Positions 38,101-46,791 of a stretch of 64,000 nt of DNA are shown here, in pieces. How positions within the stretch are numbered: position 1 is the stretch's first letter; the number at the start of each line of letters is the position of its first letter. Below the pieces are notes generated by a model. The model ran no database searches. It saw nothing but the letters and a program-made list of their open reading frames with translations, and was not told where the DNA came from. A program made the translations under genes and the position numbers. The DNA lies in NCBI GenBank assembly GCA_035651455.1, contig DASRFR010000047.1:124001-188000 (forward strand). The letters run 5' to 3'. Source of the DNA: DASRFR01 sp035651455. GTDB taxonomy: Bacteria; Acidobacteriota; Terriglobia; Terriglobales; Acidobacteriaceae.

Positions 38101-38602
38101 GGAGTTGCTGCGTTTTACTTTCCCTCGCCAGAGGGAAGGCCGCAAACTTTCGATCGCCGATTTCTTCGCACCCAAGGCCTCAGGAAAAATGGATGTGCTC
38201 GGGCTCTCGCTGGTGACGATTGGCTCCAAGGCTTCGCAGGAAACGCAGCGGCTGTTTGAAGGCGGGGAATACACCAAATATCTCTATCTTCACGGACTCA
38301 GTGTAGAAACCGCCGAGGCTTTGGCTGAGTTGCATCACAGGAATATGCGCGCGGAACTCGGCATTGGGGGCGACGATTCGCCGCACATTCGTGATCTGTT
38401 TCACCAGAAATACCGGGGATCGCGCTACTCATTCGGATACCCGGCTTGTCCCAACCTGGAAGATCAGACCAAGCTTTTTGCGCTGCTGCATCCAGAAGAA
38501 AATGTCGGCGTGCGCCTGACCAGCGGATTTCTGCTGGAACCCGAACAATCCACTTCTGCCATCGTCGTGCATCATCCCGCGGCCAAGTACTTCGTGGTGT
38601 AG
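35102..38602 (+). CDS. metH: Cobalamin-dependent methionine synthase
   Basis: I start at ATG 35102 (MSDFLKAVQE), giving 1,166 residues; the frame is open further up but lies in the terminator region. Domains in order: homocysteine-binding barrel with zinc Cys in GLNCATGP and GGCCGTGPEH; pterin-binding barrel (HMLDLCCAIVGEDEKGYI); B12 cap; Rossmann B12 domain with DVHDIG (His736 is the cobalt ligand); and the reactivation domain (RYSFGYPACPNLEDQ). It transfers methyl from methyltetrahydrofolate to homocysteine. No cobalamin riboswitch is recognisable upstream. Confidence 0.96.
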   Translation: MSDFLKAVQERVVIYDGAMGTNIHKRNPTLDDYWGKENCSEVLVLSRPDIIREIHADFLKVGCDVVETNTFGGSGIVLGEFGLADRVHEINVAAARLAKEVAQQFSTKDRPRFVAGSMGPTTKLPSLGHINFEGMLDSYIEQALALIEGGVDLLLVETCQDLLQAKIGAIAALEAMQKAGKRLPLTVQVTLQESGTMLLGTEIGAALTALEPLDIDIIGLNCATGPKEMNDAVRYLGANSTKDVSVLPNAGLPVNEGGVAVFKLTPEELAQYHKHFVQDYGVRVVGGCCGTGPEHLKAVVDAVSGVEPAKREVKATAAASSAYTMVPLDLEPKPLIVAEEMNTTTRVENFRNLVRGKKYDDILALAKKLVNEGSHMLDLCCAIVGEDEKGYISSILERIATRVPAPILVDSTEADVVEEALKRIPGKAIINSINLEDGEKRTSKVLPMAKRYGAAVIALTIDEEGMALTAEKKIAIAKRIYDLATEKYGVRPADIIFDALTLPISTGQEEYRNAGIETLKAVKGIKHELPEVKTILGVSNISFGLDAYPRRVLNSVFMHEAVDNGLDMAIVNYTKIYPLYKIPQEEVELARKLIYRDTSNGDPLQVYMAHFAGTKGKAQGSTTAHVETLSIEDKLKFSIINGEKSVGEGAHKQTLEQLLEHALEQYSALDLINTVLLDGMKTVGDLFGARKMQLPSVLDSAGVMKQAVAYLEPKMEKKAGSQKGTIVLATVKGDVHDIGKNLVDIILSNNGYRVVNLGIKQPGDNIIKAAQENRADAIGLSGLLVKSTLEMKYVIQDLERQKLEFPVICGGAALTRKYVEDDLRREYSNAVFYADDAFAGLHIMEDLATDNGKRSVRLQEGKTVKEYAKAAAVDEEAGPVFAERSPVVGDAPNIPSPPFWGVRVKKDFDLQEVFRYINETALFKNQWQLKTASQEDYVRLVEEKFRPILKQLEAEVGASGLFEPKVVYGYFPAQGEGNDVIVYDPAGISGAHGNGHQPAGELLRFTFPRQREGRKLSIADFFAPKASGKMDVLGLSLVTIGSKASQETQRLFEGGEYTKYLYLHGLSVETAEALAELHHRNMRAELGIGGDDSPHIRDLFHQKYRGSRYSFGYPACPNLEDQTKLFALLHPEENVGVRLTSGFLLEPEQSTSAIVVHHPAAKYFVV

Positions 38603-38976
38603 GGAGCCGTTCGACGACCAGCACGTCCTCCCATGGCAGTGTTCAGCCGACACTCGCAGGTGCGGTGCAAAAGTATTGCACATCATCAGACAGAGTTTTC
38701 AGCGTTGAACGGTACTATGATTCCCGGTTTGTTACGAAAACAGTACACGCACAACAACGCTATGTGGATGTTAAGCAATCTCGTTTAACATGGCGCCGCA
38801 ACCGAGGAGTTTGCCATGCCACCCCGCTTCAGATGGCTCTCTTGTGTACTCGTCCGATGGGCGAAGCGCAAGGGGATGTACTCTCGATTGAACTACGATG
38901 AATATGGGACGGGTTAGCCCGATTTTGAGATGAAGGACCTGCCGGAACTTCCAACCGGGTGGGGCATCTAACGATT
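38603..38976. other. Intergenic region between metH and msrA
   Basis: A 374-bp gap. Apart from the candidate 33-codon ORF at 38816 I see no gene, tRNA or clear hairpin. The stretch 38700-38790 is more AT-rich than its surroundings and could hold the msrA promoter. Confidence 0.5.
38816..38917 (+). CDS. Candidate small ORF, 33 aa
   Basis: An ATG at 38816 lies 6 nt after a GGAG site and opens a 33-codon frame ending at TAG 38915-38917. The peptide is basic in the middle (VRWAKRKGMY) with a mildly hydrophobic start. It occupies the otherwise empty metH-msrA gap. I recognise no family. Only the ribosome site and spacing argue for it, so treat it as a guess. Confidence 0.25.
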   Translation: MPPRFRWLSCVLVRWAKRKGMYSRLNYDEYGTG

Positions 38977-39516
38977 ATGGCAAACGAGCAGACAGCAGTA
39001 TTTGGCGGAGGATGTTTCTGGTGCGTGGAGGCGGTTTTCAATCGCATGACGGGCGTGAAGACGGCGGTCTCAGGTTACATGGGTGGTCACGTGGACAAGC
39101 CTATGTACCGCCAGGTGTGCGGCGGCGATACGGGCCACGTGGAGGTGGTGCAAGTCACGTTCGATCCAAGCGAAGTGAGTTTTCGCGATTTGCTCGAAGG
39201 CTTTTTCGCGGTGCACGATCCCACCACCTTGAACCGGCAGGGCAACGATGTGGGAGAGCAGTACCGTTCTGTAATTTTTTACACGACGGAAGAGCAGCGG
39301 GAGCAGGCCGAGCAATACATTGCCGGGCTGGAAACAGCGAAGACGTTTCCCCAGCCCATTGTGACCGCCGTGGAACCCGCGTCGACCTTTTATCCCGCCG
39401 AGGACTATCACCAGGAGTATTACGACAACAACCGCACCCAGCCATATTGCCAGTTTGTTATCGCGCCCAAGCTGCACAAGTTCGAAAAAAAGTTCTCGCA
39501 AAAGATGCGAGCCTGA
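38977..39516 (+). CDS. msrA: Peptide-methionine (S)-S-oxide reductase
   Basis: A 179-residue repair enzyme from ATG 38977 (MANEQTAVFGG). The catalytic motif is GGGCFWCVEAVF, followed by VSGYMGGH and DPTTLNRQGNDVGEQYRS. It reduces methionine-S-sulfoxide in proteins using thioredoxin. Both Cys of the GCFWC motif are present. There is no signal peptide, so it is cytosolic. It follows metH on the same strand after a 374-bp gap and is probably transcribed separately. Confidence 0.96.
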   Translation: MANEQTAVFGGGCFWCVEAVFNRMTGVKTAVSGYMGGHVDKPMYRQVCGGDTGHVEVVQVTFDPSEVSFRDLLEGFFAVHDPTTLNRQGNDVGEQYRSVIFYTTEEQREQAEQYIAGLETAKTFPQPIVTAVEPASTFYPAEDYHQEYYDNNRTQPYCQFVIAPKLHKFEKKFSQKMRA

Positions 39517-39601
39517 AGGACGAGGACGAAGCATTTTCCAAAACTACGCTGTCAATCGAGAACGTCAGCCCCCGTCAGCTTCCCTCATCCCACGGTGCGG
39601 C

Positions 39602-39979
39602 TCACTGCTCCCGCGTAGCGGTCCATTCGCCGGTCTTGCCTTCGGCTGACAGCGTTCCCTTCATGTTGTTCCCATCCACAATGCCTGTGTAGTCCAGAGG
39701 CTCCTTTGCGGTGACGTGGAAGCTGATCGCGTTGCCGTTGAGGGAACCTTCCAGGGTTCCTGACTGTCTTGGGCCTTTAAACGTACCCTTGATGTTGCTA
39801 CCGTCCTGCTGAAGCACGATGGTTTGTGTCGCCTTGCGCCGCCCCTTGGAGGCCGATATGGTCCAAGTACCGGCCACGTTGGGAGCGGAATCAGCCGCGG
39901 CTGACATTGCGCAGAGGCAGAGAATGAGAATCGCAGCGCAAACGACTAAGCCTTTTCGAAGTATGGAAATATTGTGCAT
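39602..39979 (-). CDS. Secreted beta-barrel-like hypothetical protein
   Basis: I start at ATG 39979 (MHNISILRKG, GAGGGTG just upstream), 125 residues. The signal peptide runs to about SAAADSA, followed by a Gly/Thr-rich beta pattern (GTWTISASKGRRKATQTIVLQQDGSNIKGTFKG, GTLEGSLNGNAISFHV) seen in small secreted proteins that score the difference between control and treated polymer binding. I recognise no specific function. It is convergent with msrA. Confidence 0.72.
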   Translation of the reverse strand: MHNISILRKGLVVCAAILILCLCAMSAAADSAPNVAGTWTISASKGRRKATQTIVLQQDGSNIKGTFKGPRQSGTLEGSLNGNAISFHVTAKEPLDYTGIVDGNNMKGTLSAEGKTGEWTATREQ

Positions 39980-40381
39980 GGCACCCTCGAACAAACCGGG
40001 TGAGAACTCCGGCTGTCGCGGAGCATGGTAGTGTTCCGATCCATATCGGTCAACCAAATCTGGCGAGGGTCGATTCTCAATGCCCCCCATGCGACTCGCT
40101 TGCCGCATTGACAAAGATGCATCGAGAGCGTAGCTTGCTGGCATTCTCGAGCTCGATGTGGATTTCCAGGTTACGGTCGGTTGTTGAAACTATCGTTCGA
40201 TGCCGTCCTGCAGGCCTGGCCGCATGTGCGGGTTTGAGCGTTTTTACCTTCTGCCAGACAAGTTGTGGCGCTCGATGATGCCATACGTGCGCTTGGGTAA
40301 TTCGTAATCGCCAGTTCAAGACGCACCTCCTCGCTCCCCGGCCGGTATGCGGTGCGATGCACGTTACTGGGCGGGAAAGCC
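39980..40381. other. Intergenic region before the efflux operon
   Basis: About 400 bp between divergent genes. It holds a minus-strand 80-codon frame at 40077-40319 (listed separately as a weak candidate). No repeat, tRNA or operator is evident to me. Confidence 0.5.
40077..40319 (-). CDS. Weak candidate ORF, 80 aa
   Basis: A TTG at 40319 lies 6 nt after an AGGAGG-like site (GAGGAGGTGCGTC). The 80-residue product is basic in its first half. Its end (LEIHIELENASKLRSRCIFV) faintly recalls the second half of a PilZ domain. It might be a degraded gene. The composition is not convincing, and I offer it only because the ribosome site is strong. Confidence 0.2.
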   Translation of the reverse strand: MNWRLRITQAHVWHHRAPQLVWQKVKTLKPAHAARPAGRHRTIVSTTDRNLEIHIELENASKLRSRCIFVNAASESHGGH

Positions 40382-41737
40382 ATGATTCGCTTTCAGGACA
40401 AAGTCTTCAAAAGCTTTCTTTTCATGTTCAGCATGGTGCTGCTGTCCCTTGCCTCCGCCGAGGAGCAAGAGGCGCCGCCAGTGCTTACGCTCGATGCTGC
40501 GGTACAGCTCGCGCTATCGCATAATCGCCCTCTACAGATCGCTAATCTCGACGTCGACAAGGCAAGATGGCAGGTCAAGGACACGAAGACTAAGCGGCTG
40601 CCGGTATTTCAAACCTATGTCTTTGGATCCGGAATGCTGACGTCGCCAACCTTCGATTTCCCACGGGGAGTATTTGGCAACGTCCAAAGCGGCAGTCCGG
40701 TGCCTTCCCGTAACACCAAAATTTCGCTCTCCCAGGGGGCGACTGCCTACGTGGTAGGGCAGGTGAGCCAGCCGCTTTCCCAGCTTTATAAGATCCATCT
40801 CGGAATCCGGCAGCAGGAACTAGCGGTCGACATCAACAATGAAAAGTTTCGGGCACAGAGGCAATCTACCATCCACGATGTCAAGCAGGCCTATTACGCG
40901 GTACTGCAGAGTGAGAGTTCCCTGCAAGCGGAGCAGGCCAGTGTGAAGCAGTACCAGGAGCTGGACCGGGTGGTTTTGCAGTACATCTCGCAGGAAGCGG
41001 TGCTCAAGTCGGAAAGCCTGGATGTGAAAGCCAAGCTGGCGCAGGAGCAATACAAAGTCGTCCAGTTACAAGATACGCTTCAGACGCAAAGGGAGCAGCT
41101 GAACAACCTGCTGGGACGCGAAATCGACACGCCTTTCCGGACTGAGCCAGTCCCGGCAGAATCGGCCGAAGAAATCGACCTTAAACTCGCACACCAAAGC
41201 GCGCTATCGCAACGCCCCGAGATCAGGCAGGCGGAACTGACGGTGAAGCAGGCGGAGTACGATCGGCGCACAGCCAAAGCCCAGTACATTCCCGACATCG
41301 GGCTGGCGCTGCACTACCTCTCGCCATTCAACGTGGAAATTCTTCCCAAGAACGTCGCCAGCGCCGGAATTGAGCTGAACTGGGAACCCTGGGATTGGGG
41401 ACGCCGCAAGGATGATATCAACCAGAAAAAGGTAGTGCGGGACGAAGCTGAGTATCAGTTGAAGGAAACGCAATCCAAGGTCCTGATCGATGTCAACAAC
41501 CGCTTCCGCAAGCTCGGCGAAGCTCGCATGCTGGTCACCGTGACACAAGCTGCGCGCGCGGCGGCGACAGAGAAATTGCGCGAAGTCACCGACAAGTTTG
41601 AACAGAAAAGCCTGCTGTTACGGGACGTGTTGCAACAGCAGGCCGCCGTGGCTGCTTCCAACGCCGACTATCAGCAGGCATTGCTCTCATTCTGGTCAGC
41701 TAAAGCCGACTTCGAGAAGTCATTGGGAGGGGACTAA
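40382..41737 (+). CDS. TolC-family outer membrane efflux protein
   Basis: A 451-residue protein starting at ATG 40382. The signal peptide (about 1-27) ends near LASAEE. Two TolC-type helical repeats follow, with LTLDAAVQLALSHNRPLQIANLDV and RPEIRQAELTVKQAEYDRRTAKAQYIPDIGLALHY as repeat starts. It forms the outer-membrane channel of a tripartite pump. It is the first gene of the operon: the adaptor starts 3 bp after its stop. Confidence 0.92.
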   Translation: MIRFQDKVFKSFLFMFSMVLLSLASAEEQEAPPVLTLDAAVQLALSHNRPLQIANLDVDKARWQVKDTKTKRLPVFQTYVFGSGMLTSPTFDFPRGVFGNVQSGSPVPSRNTKISLSQGATAYVVGQVSQPLSQLYKIHLGIRQQELAVDINNEKFRAQRQSTIHDVKQAYYAVLQSESSLQAEQASVKQYQELDRVVLQYISQEAVLKSESLDVKAKLAQEQYKVVQLQDTLQTQREQLNNLLGREIDTPFRTEPVPAESAEEIDLKLAHQSALSQRPEIRQAELTVKQAEYDRRTAKAQYIPDIGLALHYLSPFNVEILPKNVASAGIELNWEPWDWGRRKDDINQKKVVRDEAEYQLKETQSKVLIDVNNRFRKLGEARMLVTVTQAARAAATEKLREVTDKFEQKSLLLRDVLQQQAAVAASNADYQQALLSFWSAKADFEKSLGGD

Positions 41738-41740
41738 GCG

Positions 41741-42877
41741 ATGAATTTTCGCAACAACCTGGTCCGTGTCTGCGCAACGTGCTCGGTAGCACTCCTGGTG
41801 ATAAGTATGGCGGCTTGCAACCAGGCAACATCCGAACCAAAGCCGCTGCCGCCGGTGCGTGTGGCGCAAGTGCAGACGATCACCACCGACAATGAAGTGA
41901 AGTATTCGGCAAGCATCGTTCCGTACTCGCAGGTTGATCTTTCATTCAAGTCGGCCGGTTACATAAAGAGCATTCGACAAGTAAGAGGGAAAGCTGGCGG
42001 GAGTCGCAGCATAGATGAGGGGGATTTTGTGACCGCCGGCACGGTGCTGGCGGTGGTGCAACCGCAGGACTACATGGACAAGCTGGCGCAGGCCAATGCA
42101 CAGGCGGATCGCGCACAGGCTGATTACGATCGGGCGAAGCTGAATTTCGATCGAGTGAAGATTCTCTACGACAGCCAAAGCGCGACCAAGCCCGATTACG
42201 ACACCGCTAAGGCGCAATTGGACAGTGCGGCAGCAGGCGTCAGCGGAGCCAAAGCTTCCATCAGTGAAGCCCATGTCGCTTTGGACTATTGCACTCTTCG
42301 CGCACCCTTTAACGGCTGGATCGTCAAACGAACCGTGGATGTCGGCAGCCTGGTTGGCCCGGCGACAAATGGTTTCTCCATTGCAGATACGCACGTAGTG
42401 AAAGCTGTGTTTGGCGTGCCCGATACTTCGGTGGGCCGCGTCACCCTGGGTCAGAAGCAGAGCATTACTACCGATGCTTTGCCCGGATCATTCGAGGGTC
42501 ACGTCAGCTCCATTTCGCCGGCGGCGGATCCCAAGAGCCGGGTCTACTCGGTGGAGGTCATGATCCCGAATGCCCGCGACGCGCTCAAGTCGGGCATGAT
42601 CGCTTCCCTCTACCTGGGCGGCGACAAAATGCGCCGACCCGTGACGGCGATTCCGCTTGCATCGGTGATTCGCGACCCCCAGCAGCCGAATGCCTTCGCC
42701 GTTTTGATCGCTGAAGGGGCAGGCGATACGGTGACGGCTCGTTCGCGGACGGTCGAACTCGGCGAAGCGTACGGCAACATGATCGCCGTGATCTCCGGGC
42801 TGGAAGTAGGTGAGCGTGTGGTCACAACCGGCGCGACGTTGGTCAAGAGCGGTGATCAGGTGCGGATTATTCCGTGA
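41741..42877 (+). CDS. RND efflux periplasmic adaptor (membrane fusion protein), lipoprotein
   Basis: A 378-residue lipoprotein: signal peptide with lipobox ISMAAC at residues about 22-27. The barrel-sandwich hybrid (TVLAVVQPQDYMDKLAQANAQ, LRAPFNGWIVKRTVDVGSLV) encloses a helical hairpin of about 70 residues. Beta-barrel and membrane-proximal domains follow (VTAIPLASVIRD, VGERVVTTGATLVKSGDQVRII). It links the RND permease to TolC. It starts 3 bp after the TolC-like gene and 39 bp before the permease. Confidence 0.94.
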   Translation: MNFRNNLVRVCATCSVALLVISMAACNQATSEPKPLPPVRVAQVQTITTDNEVKYSASIVPYSQVDLSFKSAGYIKSIRQVRGKAGGSRSIDEGDFVTAGTVLAVVQPQDYMDKLAQANAQADRAQADYDRAKLNFDRVKILYDSQSATKPDYDTAKAQLDSAAAGVSGAKASISEAHVALDYCTLRAPFNGWIVKRTVDVGSLVGPATNGFSIADTHVVKAVFGVPDTSVGRVTLGQKQSITTDALPGSFEGHVSSISPAADPKSRVYSVEVMIPNARDALKSGMIASLYLGGDKMRRPVTAIPLASVIRDPQQPNAFAVLIAEGAGDTVTARSRTVELGEAYGNMIAVISGLEVGERVVTTGATLVKSGDQVRIIP

Positions 42878-42916
42878 AGCGAGCGAAAGCTCGCGGCACG
42901 CATTCGGCAGGTTTCC

Positions 42917-45900
42917 ATGGCTCATAAGTCAGACGCCGAGATCATCCGGGACACGCACAATACGGCCCGCTTCTTTACTGAGCATCGGCAGGTGGCGCTG
43001 ATCCTGCTGTTGGGCACCTTCGTCTGGGGCTGGTACGGTTACCACCACATGCCGAAGCGAAAGGACCCGAACATTCCCGTCCGAGTAGCGGTGGCGGGCA
43101 CGCAATGGCCCGGCGCTACAGCGCAGGAAGTGGAACAACTGGTCACTCGCCCCATCGAGCAGACGATGGCGCAGAACGCCTTCATCAAGTCGCCACTGCC
43201 TTCCGATTTTGGCATTCGCTCGTTGAGTTTTCCCGGACTCTCTCTCGTGTATGTGCAGCTCGACGACACGCTAAAAGACACGCGAAAACAATTCAGCGAC
43301 ATCAATCTGAAACTGAACGCGCTAAACAGCAAACTTCCGCAAGGCGCTGGGCCGATTCAGTTCAACAGCGACTTCGGCGACACTGCAACGCTCATGCTGA
43401 CGGTGGCCAGCCCTCGCGTGGGCGAGGTCGAGATCGCGTTGCGGGCACGGTCCGTGCAAAAAGCCATTGCCGAGGTACGCGGGGCTGAGTCCAGGAGTGC
43501 GCCACAGCCGCGAGTCAGCATTGTTTACAACTTTCCACGTTCCGTGGCGGCGGAAGAGGTGCTCTCCTCATTTGAACTGGTCTCGCTAGTTGCCCAGGAA
43601 AACAAGATCATTCGAGATCCGCACATTTTCCAGGGGCCTGGGTTCGTCGGCCTGGATGTGAGTACGGACGTGGGCGACGAGGTCCTGCGCCAGTGGGGAG
43701 ATCGATTCATCCAGGAGCGGCTTCACCGCTCAGAAATTCATCCTGATGCCTGGCATGCTGCGTTCATCCGTGATCCCGGGCAAACGGCGGAGAAGCTTGC
43801 TGCCGTGGCGGGTGAGAAATACTCCTACCGGGAACTCGATGACTTCACCGATCTGATGCAGCGCACCATCCAGGGCGCCCCTGAAGTGGCGAAGGTTGAT
43901 CGTAAAGGAGTGCTGGCGGAGCAGATTTACCTTGACTATTCGCAGGAGAGGCTCGCCTCTTACGGACTGAAGCCGTCCGGGCTCAAGGACATACTGGGAG
44001 CCAGAAATATAACGTTGCCGGGCGGGCTGCTAGAGGTTGGTCCGAAGAGCGTTCAGATTGATCCCTCGGGCAAGTTTGAAGACGCGCAATCGATCGGGGA
44101 TGTGATCATCGGTACCGCTTCAAGCGCGGCTCACAGTCCCGTCTACCTGCGGGACCTGGTGAGTATTTCCCGCGGGTATCAAAGCCCGCCCCGGTATCTC
44201 AATTTTCTGACGTGGCGCGATGGGGGAGGAAACTGGCACCGCAGCCGCGCCATCACCCTCGCTGTGCAGATGAAGGATGGAGAACAAGTCGGCGCTTTCG
44301 GAACCAGCGTCGACGAGAAGCTGGCGACCGTCAAGGCTTACCTTCCGGAAGATCTCGTCATCGCGCGCACATCAGATCAACCGCTACAGGTCAAAGAAAA
44401 TCTCGACCTGTTCATGGATGCCTTGTACGAGGCGATCGGCTTGGTGGTGTTAGTATCGCTGATCGGATTCTGGGAGTGGCGGTCGGCGGTGATGATGGCG
44501 ATTTCCATCCCGATTACGCTCGCCATGACATTCGGGATGATGTACATCCTGGGCATCGACATCCAGCAGGTCTCGGTGGCCACGCTGATCATTGCCCTGG
44601 GGTTGCTGGTGGACGACCCCGTGGTTGCAGGTGACTCGATCAAGCGCAGCCTCGGCGACGGCCACCCCAATATTATCGCCGCCTGGCTTGGACCCACGAA
44701 GCTGGCGACCGCCATCTTGTACGCGACCGTCACCAACATCGTCGCGTATCTTCCCTTTCTGCTGGTGACCGGCTCCACGGGCGAGTTTCTTTATAGCTTG
44801 CCCATCGTGATGACCTGTGCCTTGGTTGCATCGCGCCTGGTGTCGATGAGTTTTATTCCGTTTCTCGGCTACTACATCCTGCGCCCAGACAACAAGGCAG
44901 AAGTGCCCATCGAAATTCGTCGCGAGAAGGGGTGGACGCGCTACTACACGCTCGCCGCGCGATATTCCATCGAGCACCGATGGAAATTTTTCATCGGCTC
45001 GCTTGTATTCCTCGCCGTGGGCGTGGTGATCTTCGCCAACCTGAAATTGGCATTTTTTCCGGAGGACGTCCAATACTGGTCGTACATTGATGTCTGGCTT
45101 CCAAACGACTCCAATCTTGAAGCCACGAATCAAACGGCGCAGGCAGTCGAGAACCTGGTCCGCGAACAGGCGCAGGCGTATAGCCGCGAGCATCCCTCCA
45201 GGAATGGCAAAGGGCCAATTCTGAAATACATCACCACCTTTACCGGCGGGGGAGGGCCGCGATTCTGGTTCTCGGCTTCACCGCAGCTGCAGCAGTTGAA
45301 TTACGCGCAGGTGCTCATCGAAGTGACCGACAAAGAAGCGACTCCTGAATTTGTCGCACAACTGCAGCCGCTCCTTCAGAGCTCGATTCCGGGAGCGCGC
45401 GTCGACGTGCGCCAGTTGTTAACTAACCCGGTGGATTACCCGATCGAGGTACGAGTCTCGAGCACCGCAGATGTGAATCCCGCGCAAGAAGAGCAAGATA
45501 TTCGGACGCTCCGCCGTTTGGCCTCGCAGGTTGAAGGTATCCTGCGATCCGATCCGCTGGCCGAGCGGGTTCGCAATGAGTGGGGCGAAGAAAATCTGGA
45601 AATGAAGTTGAAGATCGATCCTGATCGCGCGAATCTCGCCGGCATCACCAACATGGACGTAGCCACTTCTTCGACCTCGGCTATGAGCGGCATGCCTGTG
45701 ACCGTGCTGCAGGAGGGACAGAAGCAGATACCTGTCGTTGCGCGGTTGCGCATGGAGGAGCGGGCTCGCCTCTCGGACATCCAGAATCTGTATGTCTACT
45801 CTTCGCAAGATAACTCCAAGGTGCCCCTGGTGCAGATCTCGGATATCGAACAGGGAATGATGACAGGGCGCATTGTGCGCGTCGAACAATTTCGAAGCAT

Positions 45901-46588
45901 TAATATCCGCGCGTTTCCGGCACGAAACAGATTGAGCTCCGAAGTGATCCAACTCGCCTTGCCGAAACTTCGGGAATTCGAGAAGTCGATGCCCGCGGGT
46001 TACAAGATGCAGATTGGGGGTGAGTACGACAAGACAGCGCGTGGATTCAAGAACCTGGCGCTGGTGATGGCCATTTCCGTGTTCGCTATCTTTCTCGCCC
46101 TGGTCTTCCAATTCAACAATGCCATCAAACCGTTGCTGGTGCTGGCGGCGGCGCCTTACGGCATTGTGGGTGCTGTGGCCCTGCTGTGGATCATGAACGT
46201 ACCGTTCGGCTTTATGGCGTTTTTAGGCATCGCCAGCCTGGTGGGGGTAATTGTCAGCCATTCGATTGTGCTCTTTGATTTCATCGAAGAGCGGCACGCG
46301 GTGGGTGACGATTTCGAGAATGCTGTTATCGATTCCGGCATTCTTCGTCTCCGCGCGGTGATGATCACGGTCGGAGCGACGGTATTGGCATTATTTCCGC
46401 TCGCGCTGCATGGCGGGCCGTTGTGGCAGCCCCTGTGTTACGCGCAAATTGGCGGTCTACTCATCGCGACCGTAATCACCAAATTGCAGGTGCCATGCAT
46501 GTACGCGATCTTTGTCTTGGATTTAAAGATCCTGAAATGGCAGACTGCTCCGGCGAAAACATTAGCGGCGAATCCTGCAAATCTGTAA
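42917..46588 (+). CDS. RND-family efflux permease, unusually long (1,223 aa)
   Basis: A proton-driven inner-membrane pump of the AcrB/HAE family. An RND motif (VAVAGTQWPGATAQEVEQLVTRPIEQTM) opens the porter domain. The proton-relay pair Asp566-Asp567 (GLLVDDPVVAGDS) equals AcrB Asp407/Asp408. The late TM block begins at MAISVFAIFLALVFQFNNA. The first periplasmic region is therefore about 160 residues longer than in AcrB (usual length 1,030-1,050). The substrate is unknown. Its stop codon overlaps the start of a 37-aa ORF (TAATG). Confidence 0.94.
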   Translation: MAHKSDAEIIRDTHNTARFFTEHRQVALILLLGTFVWGWYGYHHMPKRKDPNIPVRVAVAGTQWPGATAQEVEQLVTRPIEQTMAQNAFIKSPLPSDFGIRSLSFPGLSLVYVQLDDTLKDTRKQFSDINLKLNALNSKLPQGAGPIQFNSDFGDTATLMLTVASPRVGEVEIALRARSVQKAIAEVRGAESRSAPQPRVSIVYNFPRSVAAEEVLSSFELVSLVAQENKIIRDPHIFQGPGFVGLDVSTDVGDEVLRQWGDRFIQERLHRSEIHPDAWHAAFIRDPGQTAEKLAAVAGEKYSYRELDDFTDLMQRTIQGAPEVAKVDRKGVLAEQIYLDYSQERLASYGLKPSGLKDILGARNITLPGGLLEVGPKSVQIDPSGKFEDAQSIGDVIIGTASSAAHSPVYLRDLVSISRGYQSPPRYLNFLTWRDGGGNWHRSRAITLAVQMKDGEQVGAFGTSVDEKLATVKAYLPEDLVIARTSDQPLQVKENLDLFMDALYEAIGLVVLVSLIGFWEWRSAVMMAISIPITLAMTFGMMYILGIDIQQVSVATLIIALGLLVDDPVVAGDSIKRSLGDGHPNIIAAWLGPTKLATAILYATVTNIVAYLPFLLVTGSTGEFLYSLPIVMTCALVASRLVSMSFIPFLGYYILRPDNKAEVPIEIRREKGWTRYYTLAARYSIEHRWKFFIGSLVFLAVGVVIFANLKLAFFPEDVQYWSYIDVWLPNDSNLEATNQTAQAVENLVREQAQAYSREHPSRNGKGPILKYITTFTGGGGPRFWFSASPQLQQLNYAQVLIEVTDKEATPEFVAQLQPLLQSSIPGARVDVRQLLTNPVDYPIEVRVSSTADVNPAQEEQDIRTLRRLASQVEGILRSDPLAERVRNEWGEENLEMKLKIDPDRANLAGITNMDVATSSTSAMSGMPVTVLQEGQKQIPVVARLRMEERARLSDIQNLYVYSSQDNSKVPLVQISDIEQGMMTGRIVRVEQFRSINIRAFPARNRLSSEVIQLALPKLREFEKSMPAGYKMQIGGEYDKTARGFKNLALVMAISVFAIFLALVFQFNNAIKPLLVLAAAPYGIVGAVALLWIMNVPFGFMAFLGIASLVGVIVSHSIVLFDFIEERHAVGDDFENAVIDSGILRLRAVMITVGATVLALFPLALHGGPLWQPLCYAQIGGLLIATVITKLQVPCMYAIFVLDLKILKWQTAPAKTLAANPANL

Positions 46589-46701
46589 TGCCGAAAGGAA
46601 TGGTGGTAAAACCAACTGCAAGCATACTGACGTATGCGGCACTGTTCAGTCTCAGCACTCTGGCGTGGAACCAGGATGCGCAAGGATCCCGACAAGAATA
46701 A
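46588..46701 (+). CDS. Candidate 37-aa peptide coupled to the RND permease
   Basis: Its ATG (46588-46590) shares the last A of the permease TAA, a classic coupling arrangement. The 37-residue peptide has a hydrophobic stretch (ASILTYAALFSLSTLAW) preceded by Lys residues and followed by a polar tail, so it could be a small membrane protein or a cleaved signal-like peptide. Small helpers of RND pumps are known (AcrZ), but no sequence similarity is evident to me. Real coding status is uncertain. Confidence 0.45.
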   Translation: MPKGMVVKPTASILTYAALFSLSTLAWNQDAQGSRQE

Positions 46702-46791
46702 ATAATAGAGACCTGCAGAAGTCCATTGCGAAGTTTAAGAACTATTCACCCAAAGGCAGTCATAAATAAAAGGCAACTACGGAGGACGAGC

